Positions 43,102-53,098 of a stretch of 64,000 bases of DNA are shown here, in pieces. The translations under genes were made by a program, and so were the position numbers. The DNA lies in contig NZ_MLAT01000004.1 in assembly GCF_002272795.1 (NCBI RefSeq), positions 1 through 64,000 of the forward strand, written 5' to 3'. The notes under the pieces were generated by a model. That model saw only the letters and a list, made by a program, of their open reading frames with translations, was not told where the DNA came from and did no database searches. Source of the DNA: Helicobacter sp. 13S00482-2 (GTDB lineage: Bacteria > Campylobacterota > Campylobacteria > Campylobacterales > Helicobacteraceae). Numbering within the stretch: the stretch's first letter is position 1; each line of letters begins with the position of its first letter.

Positions 43102-44544
43102 TTAATTAATATGGAAAAAATGTAGAAAAATCTTCAAAACAATCACTTCAATCATACCCAAAACAATCAAAATAAACCACCCTCTTTTGTAGGCAATTAT
43201 ATCCCAAAACCGCTTAGCCCCAAATTCTCTAACACTCAATACAAATAATATTATTCCACTAAGACTCCCTGCTAATGCAAGTCCTCTAACTTGAAAAAAT
43301 TGCATCAAAATCAAGGAACACACCACTCCAAAACAAAGTGAAATTGCCGAAATACTTGCTGCTTTTCCTTGTTTTTTATGTGCATAAAGCCACAAAGAAA
43401 AAACCCTAGCAAGTCCAAATGGCAAAAGCCCTATCATATACATTGCAAAAACATCTGCAGATATCAGTGTATCGGTTCTGAGAAATTTTCCCTTTTCAAA
43501 CAAAAGCCAAATAATTTCATTTTTGAGCATGATTCCACCAATAGTGCATCCTAACAACATCACAAATAAAAACCAAAAAGACTTCTTCATGCTAGTAAGA
43601 GCTTGTTTTTCTTGAGAATTTTTGATGGCTTTTGCAACCATAGGAAAAAGAGCTGTTGAAATTGCGATAGCAAAAATAGATAGAGGGAGTTGAAAAATAC
43701 GATTTGCATAGTATAAATACGAAATACTCCCACTAACCAAAAATGAGGCAAGGGCAGTATCTATAAAAGAAGCAATTTGTGCAGTCGAGCTTCCCAAAAC
43801 AGAAGGTAAAAACTGCTTGAAAAAACTTTTTAAGTCTTTTTTCGCCAAATTAGCTAAAGATTTTGATTTGAAAGTATCAGAACCTCTTATAAGGCAAATC
43901 TGTTTGATTCCTACATAAAAAAGCTTGAAAAATCCAAGCTTGTATAAAGGATAAAAATGCAACAAAATTTGGGCAATACCCCCACACAAAACTCCATAAC
44001 TCAAGATATAAACCACTTCCATCATATCAGAATCTTTTGCCAAATATAACGAAGCAATCATGCAGATATTTAACAACGCACTGTTATAAGCACTCACCCA
44101 AAAATTATTTTTATATTGCAAGATGGTGCTAAAAAATGTCACAATAAAGACCAGTTCTAAATACCAAAAATTAATAACCACAATAGGCTGTGCTAGAGTA
44201 ATCGTATTTTCATCAAATCCATAGGCCAAAAGCTTGGTAACCCATTCAGATCCTCCCCAAACTAAAAAACTAAAAAGACTTAATATTAAAACAAAGATAA
44301 TAAAAACATTGACACTGAAAATACCCTTTTTATTGCTACTAATAAAGCTTGGTAAAAAACTTTGAGCAAAAGCTCCTTCGCCAAAAATTCGCCTAAAAAG
44401 ATTAGGGAATTTAAAAGCCACAAAAAAAATATCGCTATAAATTCCCACTCCTAAAATATTAGCAGTATAAACATCTCTAAAAAAACCAAATACACGAGAA
44501 CACATAATCCCAGTGCTATTAGTAAAAAAAGCTTTTCTCAACAA
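43102..44544 (-). CDS. murJ: Lipid II flippase MurJ
   Basis: About 480 residues with around 13-14 membrane helices. The N-terminal RKAFFTNSTGIMCSRVFGFFRD and FPNLFRRIFGEGAFAQSFLP motifs identify the MurJ/MviN family, which moves lipid II across the inner membrane. A longer open reading to 44694 runs into the divergent gene. The TTG at 44544, six bases after AAAAGGA, fits the family N-terminus and leaves room for divergent promoters. Confidence 0.92.
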   Translation of the reverse strand: MLRKAFFTNSTGIMCSRVFGFFRDVYTANILGVGIYSDIFFVAFKFPNLFRRIFGEGAFAQSFLPSFISSNKKGIFSVNVFIIFVLILSLFSFLVWGGSEWVTKLLAYGFDENTITLAQPIVVINFWYLELVFIVTFFSTILQYKNNFWVSAYNSALLNICMIASLYLAKDSDMMEVVYILSYGVLCGGIAQILLHFYPLYKLGFFKLFYVGIKQICLIRGSDTFKSKSLANLAKKDLKSFFKQFLPSVLGSSTAQIASFIDTALASFLVSGSISYLYYANRIFQLPLSIFAIAISTALFPMVAKAIKNSQEKQALTSMKKSFWFLFVMLLGCTIGGIMLKNEIIWLLFEKGKFLRTDTLISADVFAMYMIGLLPFGLARVFSLWLYAHKKQGKAASISAISLCFGVVCSLILMQFFQVRGLALAGSLSGIILFVLSVREFGAKRFWDIIAYKRGWFILIVLGMIEVIVLKIFLHFFHIN

Positions 44545-44625
44545 AATTTTTCCTTTTAAAACAGATAATATTTCTTTATTATTGTAGAATAATACTATAA
44601 GAATACGGTTGAAAATGGAGAATAT

Positions 44626-46440
44626 ATGGACGCTTTGAATTTTGTGCCTCAAGTGATTAAAAATTGTGAAAATATCAACGATCAACTCCATCAATTTTGC
44701 ACAAATTCAAAAATAGCTATTGAAAAAATTTGGTTTGATGTTCTTAATATTAATACCTTTATTAAAGTCAATGAATTAGATGAGCCTCATATAATTACAG
44801 GCGGGGAACTTGCTCAATTTGAAAAAGATAGCTTCTATGCTAAGGAAGGTTTTTTTGTCTATCAAAGCTATGATATAAGGATCAGGCCTAAAGTAAAAGA
44901 TTATGGCATCAAACTTGAAATAAGCCCTGATGCCGACAAGCTTTATGTGCTCTTTGATGAAAATTTTGTAATGATAGATGATGAAGAATTTTTTGAAGAA
45001 ATTTTTGGTGTTATTGATTCTTTAATGGCACAAAACAGAATCATATTCCGACAGCAATTTGAACAACGGGAATCTCTAAAAGCTAAGCTTAAAGAATCCA
45101 AAGAAGAATGCTTTTTTGAAAAAATACTTTTAAAAACAGCACCTGATTTGATTCCTTACAAACCTGCAACATTTCACTTCACAATCAAAGAAGAGTGGGA
45201 AAAGACTAAATCAAAAACTGCACCTGAGAATGCTTTTTTTGGTGTCGGGGTTGATAGCCTCATCGCTGAATATATAAAGCCCATTGAAGGAAAAAATGGA
45301 AGGAACCTAAAAGGGGTTTTTGTGAAAATGGATATGAAAAAAACCGATCAAATCCCACCCATAACCTTTAGTAAAAATTATGTAAAAAGAGAAGAAACTC
45401 CTGATAAATGCCTCTTTAAATCACTGATTTCTGGATATGTAAAAATAGTCAATAATTTCATCACCTTTAACACCAAATACGATTTTAGTTCAATGAAGCT
45501 AATCAATGCACCTATCTTTTTAGGTGGATTAGATAGTGGCATCACTCTAACAATCACCTCTGAAGATGATCTAAGTGATGCCATCGGAGCGAATATGATT
45601 ATTGAAGCTACAACAATCAATGTCACTGGGAGTGTTGGTGAAAATGTCGAGCTCAGTGCTCAAAGCATTTCTATCAAAGGGCAAACTCATCAAAGTAGCA
45701 TCATTAACGCCACTGAAGCAAAAATCACAACACATAAAGGTAAATTTTACGGAGAAAATGTTGATGTAAAAAACTTGGATTGCGGATTCATACAAACCAC
45801 TAATTGCTCCATAGAAACTTCAAGCGGAGCAACCATATATGCCAAAAAAGTTTCCATAAAAAAACTCAAGTCTAATAATAAAATAAATTTCTCTTCTGAG
45901 TGCAACCTCAAAGAAATTCAGGGAGGAAGTAATGAGTTTATCATTTCTGCTAGTTCGCATATTTCAACAGAAGAAACAATAGATTTTATAAAACAAAAAA
46001 TCTCTCTTTTAAAAACGAAAATGCGTTCAATGGCAAAAAAATATCAGTTTTTAATCTCTGAAGCCAAAAAAAATAAACCCACTATTGATAAAATAAAAGC
46101 CGCTGATAAAGCAGCTCAGAAGGTTATGCTTTCTGATAATGATATCAAAGAAGCCTATCAAGAATTCACTATCCATATCAAACAATTAAGAGTATTAAAA
46201 AAAGAATTGATAACGCTACAAGATAAAATCAAGCAATTAAGCCATAATCTAATTCAGATTGAAGATGAAACGCTCAGGGCTAAAATCAACACTAACAGCG
46301 AATGGAAGCAAGAAAATGAAATCATCTATCAACGCAAATATCCCAAAGCAATCGATGAAATGCTTATCCTTCAAGATGGAGAAAATGTAGATATATATAT
46401 TGATGCTAAGACCAAAAAAATTTCAAAAAAGATTTCTTAA
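44626..46440 (+). CDS. FapA-like (DUF342) protein
   Basis: 604 residues. The N-terminal 230 residues are unassigned. A DUF342/FapA region (about 225-450) holds NAFFGVGVDSL, SGYVKIVNN, then beta-helix-like strands (INVTGSVGENVELSAQSISIKGQ). A coiled coil covers about 455-550. It is cytoplasmic by lack of signal. FapA proteins are linked to polar flagellar assembly in Vibrio; a similar role here is inference. GGAG precedes the ATG. ruvA follows after ten bases. Confidence 0.75.
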   Translation: MDALNFVPQVIKNCENINDQLHQFCTNSKIAIEKIWFDVLNINTFIKVNELDEPHIITGGELAQFEKDSFYAKEGFFVYQSYDIRIRPKVKDYGIKLEISPDADKLYVLFDENFVMIDDEEFFEEIFGVIDSLMAQNRIIFRQQFEQRESLKAKLKESKEECFFEKILLKTAPDLIPYKPATFHFTIKEEWEKTKSKTAPENAFFGVGVDSLIAEYIKPIEGKNGRNLKGVFVKMDMKKTDQIPPITFSKNYVKREETPDKCLFKSLISGYVKIVNNFITFNTKYDFSSMKLINAPIFLGGLDSGITLTITSEDDLSDAIGANMIIEATTINVTGSVGENVELSAQSISIKGQTHQSSIINATEAKITTHKGKFYGENVDVKNLDCGFIQTTNCSIETSSGATIYAKKVSIKKLKSNNKINFSSECNLKEIQGGSNEFIISASSHISTEETIDFIKQKISLLKTKMRSMAKKYQFLISEAKKNKPTIDKIKAADKAAQKVMLSDNDIKEAYQEFTIHIKQLRVLKKELITLQDKIKQLSHNLIQIEDETLRAKINTNSEWKQENEIIYQRKYPKAIDEMLILQDGENVDIYIDAKTKKISKKIS

Positions 46441-46450
46441 AGGATAAAAG

Positions 46451-47023
46451 ATGATAGTTGGCATGATTGGCAATATTCACAGGCTAGAGCCCATGATGGT
46501 AGAATTTGAAGTGAATGGACTGATTTATGGTATCCACATTTCAACCAATACAAGCTATGTGCTAAATACGCAAAAAGAAAAAGTTCAAAAGTTATTCATC
46601 AGTGAAATCATTCGTGAAGACGCTCATTTGCTTTTTGGATTTGTCCAGGAAATGGAAAAGATTACCTTTGAACGTCTCATTAAAATCAATGGAGTAGGAC
46701 CGAAGGTTGCCCTTGCTATTTTATGCACTTACTCTCCAGAAGCTTTTGGAAAAATCATTGAAGAAAAAAACATAGTCGCACTTCAAAGAGTTCCAGGTAT
46801 TGGGGCAAAAGGTGCAGGAAAGATTATGGTTGATCTAGCAGGATTTTTTAACGAAATCACAGATTCTCAAAACACCACAAAAAATGAAGAAGTCCATAAT
46901 CAAGCACTCCAGGCACTTCAAACCTTAGGATTTAAAAGTGCAGACATTATAAAAGTTCTCAAAACAACTCAAGGGTCTAACACTCAAGAGATAATCAAAG
47001 AAGCTCTAAAGATACTCAAATGA
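46451..47023 (+). CDS. ruvA: Holliday junction branch migration protein RuvA
   Basis: 190 residues: an N-terminal OB fold (MIVGMIGNI), two helix-hairpin-helix motifs (INGVGPKVALAIL; VPGIGAKGAGKIMVDL) and a short C-terminal domain that contacts RuvB. It binds four-way junctions with RuvB and RuvC. It lies between the FapA-like gene and uvrA, with a 59-base gap before uvrA. Confidence 0.95.
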   Translation: MIVGMIGNIHRLEPMMVEFEVNGLIYGIHISTNTSYVLNTQKEKVQKLFISEIIREDAHLLFGFVQEMEKITFERLIKINGVGPKVALAILCTYSPEAFGKIIEEKNIVALQRVPGIGAKGAGKIMVDLAGFFNEITDSQNTTKNEEVHNQALQALQTLGFKSADIIKVLKTTQGSNTQEIIKEALKILK

Positions 47024-47082
47024 TTTAAAAGGTCTATAAATATTTTAGTTATAATTTAAAATACACAAGATAGGAGCACATA

Positions 47083-49923
47083 TTGCTAGATAAAATCAAA
47101 ATCATAGGTGCAAAAGAGAATAACCTCAAAAATATCCATCTAGAAATTCCAAAAAATAAACTGATTGTCTTCACTGGACTGAGTGGTTCAGGAAAATCTA
47201 CTCTAGCATTTGATACGCTCTATGCTGAGGGTCAAAGACGTTATATTGAATCCTTATCAAGCTACGCAAGACAATTCCTTGACAAAGTAGGTAAGCCTAA
47301 TGTGGATAAAATTGAAGGACTCACTCCAGCTATTGCAATTGATCAAAAAACCACAAGTAAAAATCCACGATCAACGGTAGGAACAATAACAGAAATCTAT
47401 GACTACTTGCGATTGCTCTATGCTAGAGTTGGAACACAACATTGCCATTTATGTGGAAAAGCAATCTCTCAAATGAGTCAAACCGACATCATTGAGCAAG
47501 TTTTATCCTTACCACAAGGAAGTAAGATTATCATTTTAGCTCCTATCATCAAAGAAAAAAAAGGAAGTTTTAATGATAAACTCTCAGACCTTCGTCAAAA
47601 AGGATATGTTCGTGCTTATATAGATGGTGTTATGGTGCGATTAGATGAGGAAATAGAACTCAGTAAAACCAAAAAACATACTATCAAAGCTATCATTGAT
47701 AGGGTTATCATTAATCCAGAAAATCAATCTAGAATCGCTCAAGCAATAGAAAAAACACTCAAAGAAACTTATGGAGAACTTGAAGTAGAAATCATTAAAG
47801 ATGATAAAAACAATAATGAATTCATACATTACAGCGAACATTTAGCTTGTTTTGAATGCAAAATAAGCTTTGAACCACTAGAGCCTTTGAGTTTTTCTTT
47901 TAATTCACCCAAAGGAGCTTGTGAGAATTGTGGAGGGCTAGGGAGTAAATATAGCATTGATATTAAGAAAATATTAAACAGATCTCTTCCGTTGAACAAA
48001 GGTGGCATCAAAGTTATTTTTGGTTTCAATCGCAGTTATTACCTTGAACTTTTCAATGGTTTTTGCAAAACAAACAAAATTGATAGCAATAAAGCTTTTG
48101 AAGATTTACAAGATCATGAGCAAAATGCCTTATTGTACGGGAATGGAAATGAAGTTGAATTTGTTTGGAAAAATTCAACGCTCAAACGTCCTTGGAAAGG
48201 AATCATACAAATTGCTTATGATATGTTCAAAGATGAAAGAGATCTGGGTGATTATATGAGTGAAAAACCCTGTTCAACTTGCAAGGGTCATCGTCTGAAG
48301 GCTTCTGCTTTGAGCGTAAAGGTTTCTCAAAAAGGAATCGGGGATATTATTGATATGCCTATTGAAGAAACTTATGAATTTTTTAATAATGATGACAATT
48401 TTAGTTATCTAACAAAACAACAACACTTTATCGCAGCTTCCATCTTGAAAGAAATCAAAGAAAGATTATTTTTCCTTTATGATGTAGGATTAGGATATTT
48501 AAGTCTTGGAAGAGATGCACGAACTATTAGCGGAGGGGAAAGTCAAAGGATACGAATCGCTAGTCAAATTGGTAGTGGATTAACAGGAGTAATGTATGTA
48601 CTAGATGAACCTAGTATTGGGTTGCATGAACGTGATACACTAAAATTGATAAAAACACTAAGAAATCTGCAGGAAAAAGGCAATACCGTTATCGTAGTAG
48701 AACACGATAAAGAAACCATTAAGAATGCCGATTTTATAGTAGATATTGGACCTGGTGCGGGTAAAAATGGGGGTGAAGTCGTTTTTGCAGGAACAGTTCA
48801 AAAAATGCTCACTTCTAACACTCAAACTGCCTTGTATATCAATGGCAAAAAAACAATCTCTTACCCTCATAATAGACCTCAAAAAAAATGGCTTGAAATC
48901 AAAAATGTAAATATCAATAACATCAAAAATCTAAACCTTAAAATTCCACTTTCAAATTTTGTCTGCATCACAGGAGTGAGTGGGAGTGGGAAAAGCTCTC
49001 TAATATTGCAAACTCTTTTGCCAGTAGCACAAGAATTACTCAATAATGCAAAAAAAGTAAAAAAATGTGATGGCGTAGAGATCAATGGACTTGAGATGCT
49101 TGATAAGGTTATTTACTTAGATCAGAGCCCCATTGGTAGAACACCACGAAGCAACCCTGCAACCTACACAGGCGTGATGGATGACATCAGAACTTTGTTC
49201 TCTGAAGTCAAGGAAGCAAAAATATTGGGCTATGGAATCGGTCGTTTCAGTTTTAATGTCAAAGGAGGAAGATGCGAAAAGTGTCAAGGAGAGGGTGAAA
49301 TAAAAATCGAAATGCACTTTCTACCTGATGTAATGGTCAAATGCGATGCTTGTAATGGAGCAAAATACAACCCTCAAACACTTGAAATCAAATACAAAAG
49401 CAAATCTATCGCAGATGTCCTGAATATGAGCGTGGATGATGCTTGTGAATTCTTTTGCAAGATTCCAAAAATCGCTTCAAAACTCAAAACCCTTCAAGAT
49501 GTTGGACTTGGCTATATCACACTTGGACAAAATGCTGTAACGCTAAGTGGAGGAGAAGCACAGAGAATCAAACTCGCTAAAGAACTCAGTCGTAAAGATA
49601 CAGGCAAAACTCTCTATATCTTAGACGAACCTACCACAGGACTTCATTTTGCCGATGTGGATAGACTCACAAAAGTTTTACATCATTTAGTTGAGCTTGG
49701 AAACTCCATGATTGTTATTGAGCATAATTTGGATATGATAAAAAATGCTGACTATATTATTGATATAGGACCTGAAGGAGGCGATAAGGGTGGAAAAATT
49801 GTAGATACAGGAACACCAAGTCAGATCGCTAAAAATCATACAAAAAGTCACTCTTATACAGGTCAATTCTTAGCACTTGAATTACAAGAAGATAAAAATA
49901 TCAAGAGTTCTAATAAGAAATGA
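47083..49923 (+). CDS. uvrA: Excinuclease ABC subunit A
   Basis: 946 residues, two ABC ATPase halves. Walker A motifs are GLSGSGKST and GVSGSGKSS; signatures are ISGGESQR and LSGGEAQR. Zinc-finger cysteine pairs include CHLC, CENC, CSTC, CEKC and CDAC. It recognises bulky lesions in nucleotide-excision repair. The start is TTG at 47083, eight bases after TAGGAG, with a TATAAT box at 47050-47055, so it may be transcribed apart from ruvA. Confidence 0.97.
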   Translation: MLDKIKIIGAKENNLKNIHLEIPKNKLIVFTGLSGSGKSTLAFDTLYAEGQRRYIESLSSYARQFLDKVGKPNVDKIEGLTPAIAIDQKTTSKNPRSTVGTITEIYDYLRLLYARVGTQHCHLCGKAISQMSQTDIIEQVLSLPQGSKIIILAPIIKEKKGSFNDKLSDLRQKGYVRAYIDGVMVRLDEEIELSKTKKHTIKAIIDRVIINPENQSRIAQAIEKTLKETYGELEVEIIKDDKNNNEFIHYSEHLACFECKISFEPLEPLSFSFNSPKGACENCGGLGSKYSIDIKKILNRSLPLNKGGIKVIFGFNRSYYLELFNGFCKTNKIDSNKAFEDLQDHEQNALLYGNGNEVEFVWKNSTLKRPWKGIIQIAYDMFKDERDLGDYMSEKPCSTCKGHRLKASALSVKVSQKGIGDIIDMPIEETYEFFNNDDNFSYLTKQQHFIAASILKEIKERLFFLYDVGLGYLSLGRDARTISGGESQRIRIASQIGSGLTGVMYVLDEPSIGLHERDTLKLIKTLRNLQEKGNTVIVVEHDKETIKNADFIVDIGPGAGKNGGEVVFAGTVQKMLTSNTQTALYINGKKTISYPHNRPQKKWLEIKNVNINNIKNLNLKIPLSNFVCITGVSGSGKSSLILQTLLPVAQELLNNAKKVKKCDGVEINGLEMLDKVIYLDQSPIGRTPRSNPATYTGVMDDIRTLFSEVKEAKILGYGIGRFSFNVKGGRCEKCQGEGEIKIEMHFLPDVMVKCDACNGAKYNPQTLEIKYKSKSIADVLNMSVDDACEFFCKIPKIASKLKTLQDVGLGYITLGQNAVTLSGGEAQRIKLAKELSRKDTGKTLYILDEPTTGLHFADVDRLTKVLHHLVELGNSMIVIEHNLDMIKNADYIIDIGPEGGDKGGKIVDTGTPSQIAKNHTKSHSYTGQFLALELQEDKNIKSSNKK

Positions 49924-50343
49924 TCATCATATAAGAATAATCTTAATATTTAAAAATTAAAAACTTTTTTAAATAGATAGTTAAAACTAACTTTATAAAA
50001 TCATCTGACTGTTTTTTAGATCATTTTGAATCAATGTTGTTTTAAATGATGAATCCATATTTTGTCTGAATCTTATGAAAAAACCATAGATGACATTTCT
50101 TCATAAAGATTCGAAAGTCACAATCAAAGAATCTGCCAGGGCTATATACAAAAATCCCTACCATAATTTTCACAATCTTATAATCAATAAATAATATTTA
50201 TTATAATTATTAATTAAATATTTAATTTTTATATCAAATTTTCTAAAAAATTATTATTTTTAAATATATAATTTAAATTATTAATAATTTAAATAGATTT
50301 TAATAAAATAATTAATATAAAAACTTATACCTGAATCATATTA
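49924..50343. other. Very AT-rich convergent intergenic region
   Basis: 420 bases between the converging uvrA and methyltransferase genes, with no gene seen. From about 50165 it is almost only A and T. It holds an eight-bp hairpin near 50187-50205 and a 24-bp perfect palindrome at 50271-50294. Bidirectional transcription termination is a reasonable role. Confidence 0.6.
50271..50294. repeat. Perfect 24-bp A/T palindrome
   Basis: ATTTAAATTATT is followed directly by its reverse complement AATAATTTAAAT. It lies 50 bases after the end of the minus-strand methyltransferase gene, between converging genes. It may be part of a bidirectional terminator. Confidence 0.5.
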
Positions 50344-51513
50344 TTAACTAGAGTAAATTTTAGCAAATAATTCTTCAAAATAACTTTCTATTTTGATCTT
50401 AGCATTTGGAATACCTCTAGGCTTAAAATGATTTTTTAAAACAGGATGCGTGCGGATACTTTCTTCAACAAAATATTCCTGAATCTTTTGGAATTTTTCA
50501 TTATCAATGATGACATCACAATTCCCTAAAAAATAAGGCAATTTGTGAATATATCTTTTAAAAATATCAATATAACAATAATATGGAAATTTATCCTTGC
50601 AAACATACACTGCATTATTGCTATGATAATCAATAAAAGTGCGATTTCGTTTGAGTGCATTGATATCTCTTAGGGTATAAAATTTAGCGATGGGTTCATC
50701 TGTTTCTTTGAGATATTTTTTATTGGGATATTTATGAATATAGTTCTTTATTGTGTCAAAATCATTTAACCTAAAAGTCCCTCCATCTTTGATTTTAAAC
50801 TCAAAACATTCAATAAACTCACAGTTCATTCCTATATGATCTCTTTGGTATAAACCTATCAAGATTGGGAAAGCACTTACCTTTGAGGTGCCTGAAAATT
50901 CTTGAGAATTAAAAATAACCCCATCAATGAGTTTATAATTTTTAGCAAACTTTGAAAGCAAGGAAAAATTAGATTTTTTTATCAGATATGATAAAGGATG
51001 AAGTACGCAAACATAATCAGCTTGTAACTTTTCATAAGAAAGTAAAAATGACATCCCTAAATCACGAGTTTTTAGATCACTATCTATTGGAGTTGAAATT
51101 TTTTTCATATGATTACGGATAATAGAAGTTCTATCATTATAAGGGGGATTGCCAACAATGATAAGTCTTTCATCACTTTTAATACTTAAGGCTTTTCTAC
51201 TCAGATTTTCTAGCGAGTTTTTACAAAAAAACTCTATATTTTCTCTTTGATTTTTTGCCTCCGCTATGGCTTGTTTATCAATATCTACGCCAATAAAACG
51301 ATTGATGAAATTTTCTTGTAAAAAAGAACCATACCCACAAGATGAATCTAAAATCGTGTATTTCTCAAAATCAAAGACACTCTGAACTAACATCTTATAA
51401 ACAATATTCACCAGATTAGAGGGAGTATAATAACTCCCTAAATTGACGGTGGTTTTTATATCCAAGTGTTTTTGATCGGTACTAATAGTAGGAAATGAGA
51501 ACATCAACGCCAC
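50344..51513 (-). CDS. Orphan adenine-specific DNA methyltransferase
   Basis: 389 residues. The N-terminal SYYTPSNLVNIVYKM, SAM motif I (DSSCGYGSFL), GVDIDKQAIAEAK and catalytic motif IV NPPYND identify an N6-adenine methyltransferase of the Eco57I/TaqI type. The C-terminal 200 residues probably recognise DNA. No restriction endonuclease gene is adjacent, so it may be a solitary regulator or a type IIG remnant. The start is GTG at 51513, directly after the transporter stop; ATG 51504 is an alternative. It is probably cotranscribed with the transporter. Confidence 0.82.
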   Translation of the reverse strand: MALMFSFPTISTDQKHLDIKTTVNLGSYYTPSNLVNIVYKMLVQSVFDFEKYTILDSSCGYGSFLQENFINRFIGVDIDKQAIAEAKNQRENIEFFCKNSLENLSRKALSIKSDERLIIVGNPPYNDRTSIIRNHMKKISTPIDSDLKTRDLGMSFLLSYEKLQADYVCVLHPLSYLIKKSNFSLLSKFAKNYKLIDGVIFNSQEFSGTSKVSAFPILIGLYQRDHIGMNCEFIECFEFKIKDGGTFRLNDFDTIKNYIHKYPNKKYLKETDEPIAKFYTLRDINALKRNRTFIDYHSNNAVYVCKDKFPYYCYIDIFKRYIHKLPYFLGNCDVIIDNEKFQKIQEYFVEESIRTHPVLKNHFKPRGIPNAKIKIESYFEELFAKIYSS

Positions 51514-52761
51514 TCAATTATAAATGATGCTATAAATTGCTGCAGAAATTGTGAGTAATCCAAAAATCAAAATGAATAAATTCTGCAAAGGCTTTTTATA
51601 TTTTTTCAGTTCATCAAAACTATAGATCGCTATTAAGGGTATGATAAAAAGAATAATGGCTAAAATAGGCCCGACAAATTTATCTATCATTCCTAATATT
51701 TGCGGGTTCATATAAGATGCAAACCAAGCGATAATAAAAGTGAGACTGATGGTGATTTTTTTGGCAATTGATGGACTGATTTTATGATTTGAAATCTTGA
51801 ACAATATTTGATTGAATCCCTCTTGAGCACCTAAATAATGTCCAATAAATGCCTTCCACATAGCCACAAAAGCGATCATAGGAGCAACATATACCAAAAC
51901 AGGTGCTATCACTTTGAAAATGGGGTTATCAAATCTATCTGCAATATTGGCCACTAGAGATAAAATCGATATATTTTCCTTTTGTGCAACTCTAAAATCA
52001 TCAAGACTCAAACACATCATAAAAGAAAATACAAAAAACATCACTGTTACAATCATTAAAACATTGCTAGTAGCAATAATTTTAGAACTTTTTGCATCAG
52101 CATTATTTCCATATTTTTCTTTGCTATACACCGCTAAAGATGAGATAATGCACGAGTGATTGAAAGCAAATACCATCACAGGAAGCAATAGCCAAAGACT
52201 CTTGATATCTTGACTCCAAGAAAAATTTACATTTTTAAATAAATCCGTATTCCATTCTGGTATCAAAGAGAGTGCAATCATCATAAGCACGATTATAAAG
52301 GGGACAACTAAAACACTCATCACCTTCACGATTACTTCCTGTCCAAAACTCACTATAAAAATCAAAATTGCCACCAAAATAAATGACAGCAACAAGCGAT
52401 TAGGGGAATTCATATGCATCTGATGAACAACAAAGCTATCTAGCGTATTGGTAATCCCTACAGTATAGATGAGTAACACAGGGAAAATAGCGAAAAAATA
52501 CAAAATTGTGATGATCATCCCCCCTATGCTTCCAAAATACTTCTGTGCTACAACCGTAATGTCATCAGAACCAACATCAGATGAAAGTACAAAACGGCAC
52601 AATGCTCTATGAGATAAAAAAATCACTGGAAATGCCAAAATAACCATCATTACAAGTGGGATAAGCCCACCTGAACCCATTTTGATGGGTAAAAACAAAA
52701 CTCCCGCTCCAATAGCTGTGCCATAAAGACTCAGTGCCCACAATAAATCTCGCCTACTCAT
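51514..52761 (-). CDS. SdaC-like amino-acid (serine/threonine) transporter
   Basis: 415 residues, about eleven membrane helices, HAAAP family. The N-terminal GTAIGAGVLFLPIKMGSGG and FAFNHSCIISSLAVYSKEKYG motifs are typical of SdaC/TdcC transporters that import serine or threonine with protons. The substrate is inferred. ATG at 52761 is preceded by GAAGGA, with TATAAT at 52794-52789. The methyltransferase gene follows with no gap. Confidence 0.82.
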   Translation of the reverse strand: MSRRDLLWALSLYGTAIGAGVLFLPIKMGSGGLIPLVMMVILAFPVIFLSHRALCRFVLSSDVGSDDITVVAQKYFGSIGGMIITILYFFAIFPVLLIYTVGITNTLDSFVVHQMHMNSPNRLLLSFILVAILIFIVSFGQEVIVKVMSVLVVPFIIVLMMIALSLIPEWNTDLFKNVNFSWSQDIKSLWLLLPVMVFAFNHSCIISSLAVYSKEKYGNNADAKSSKIIATSNVLMIVTVMFFVFSFMMCLSLDDFRVAQKENISILSLVANIADRFDNPIFKVIAPVLVYVAPMIAFVAMWKAFIGHYLGAQEGFNQILFKISNHKISPSIAKKITISLTFIIAWFASYMNPQILGMIDKFVGPILAIILFIIPLIAIYSFDELKKYKKPLQNLFILIFGLLTISAAIYSIIYN

Positions 52762-53098
52762 ATTCTTCCTTCTATTTACATGAGCCTTATTATAAAAAAT
52801 AAATGATTAAATAACAAACTCAATTATCTGAATTTTATATCATTATTCTTATTTATTATTCAAAAAGTTGTTTGATATAAAACTATGTCACACCTTAATT
52901 AGTTGGCTTTTGAATACTTGCTTAAGAATTTTTAAGGATGTTTTTAAATATTTAGCGTTATAAAAAAAATCTTTTTAGAACTAATAAAATCATCACCCAT
53001 AGAAGCTTTTATGACTTCTATTTAGATGAATGTATTTAATTGGATTTTGATGAAATATTGAATTGAAAGCAAATAACGCAAAAATTCATAATATCAAA
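52762..53098. other. Intergenic region between TonB receptor and transporter
   Basis: 337 AT-rich bases with no gene seen. It contains the transporter promoter (TATAAT near 52790) and the 3-prime flank of the TonB-dependent receptor gene. CTTAAGAATTTTTAAG near 52920 can form a small hairpin. Confidence 0.5.

Noticed and set aside
44545-44694. Fifty-codon N-terminal extension of murJ
   Set aside because: It would run into the divergent gene, has no ribosome site, and MurJ proteins begin close to RKAFFTNS.
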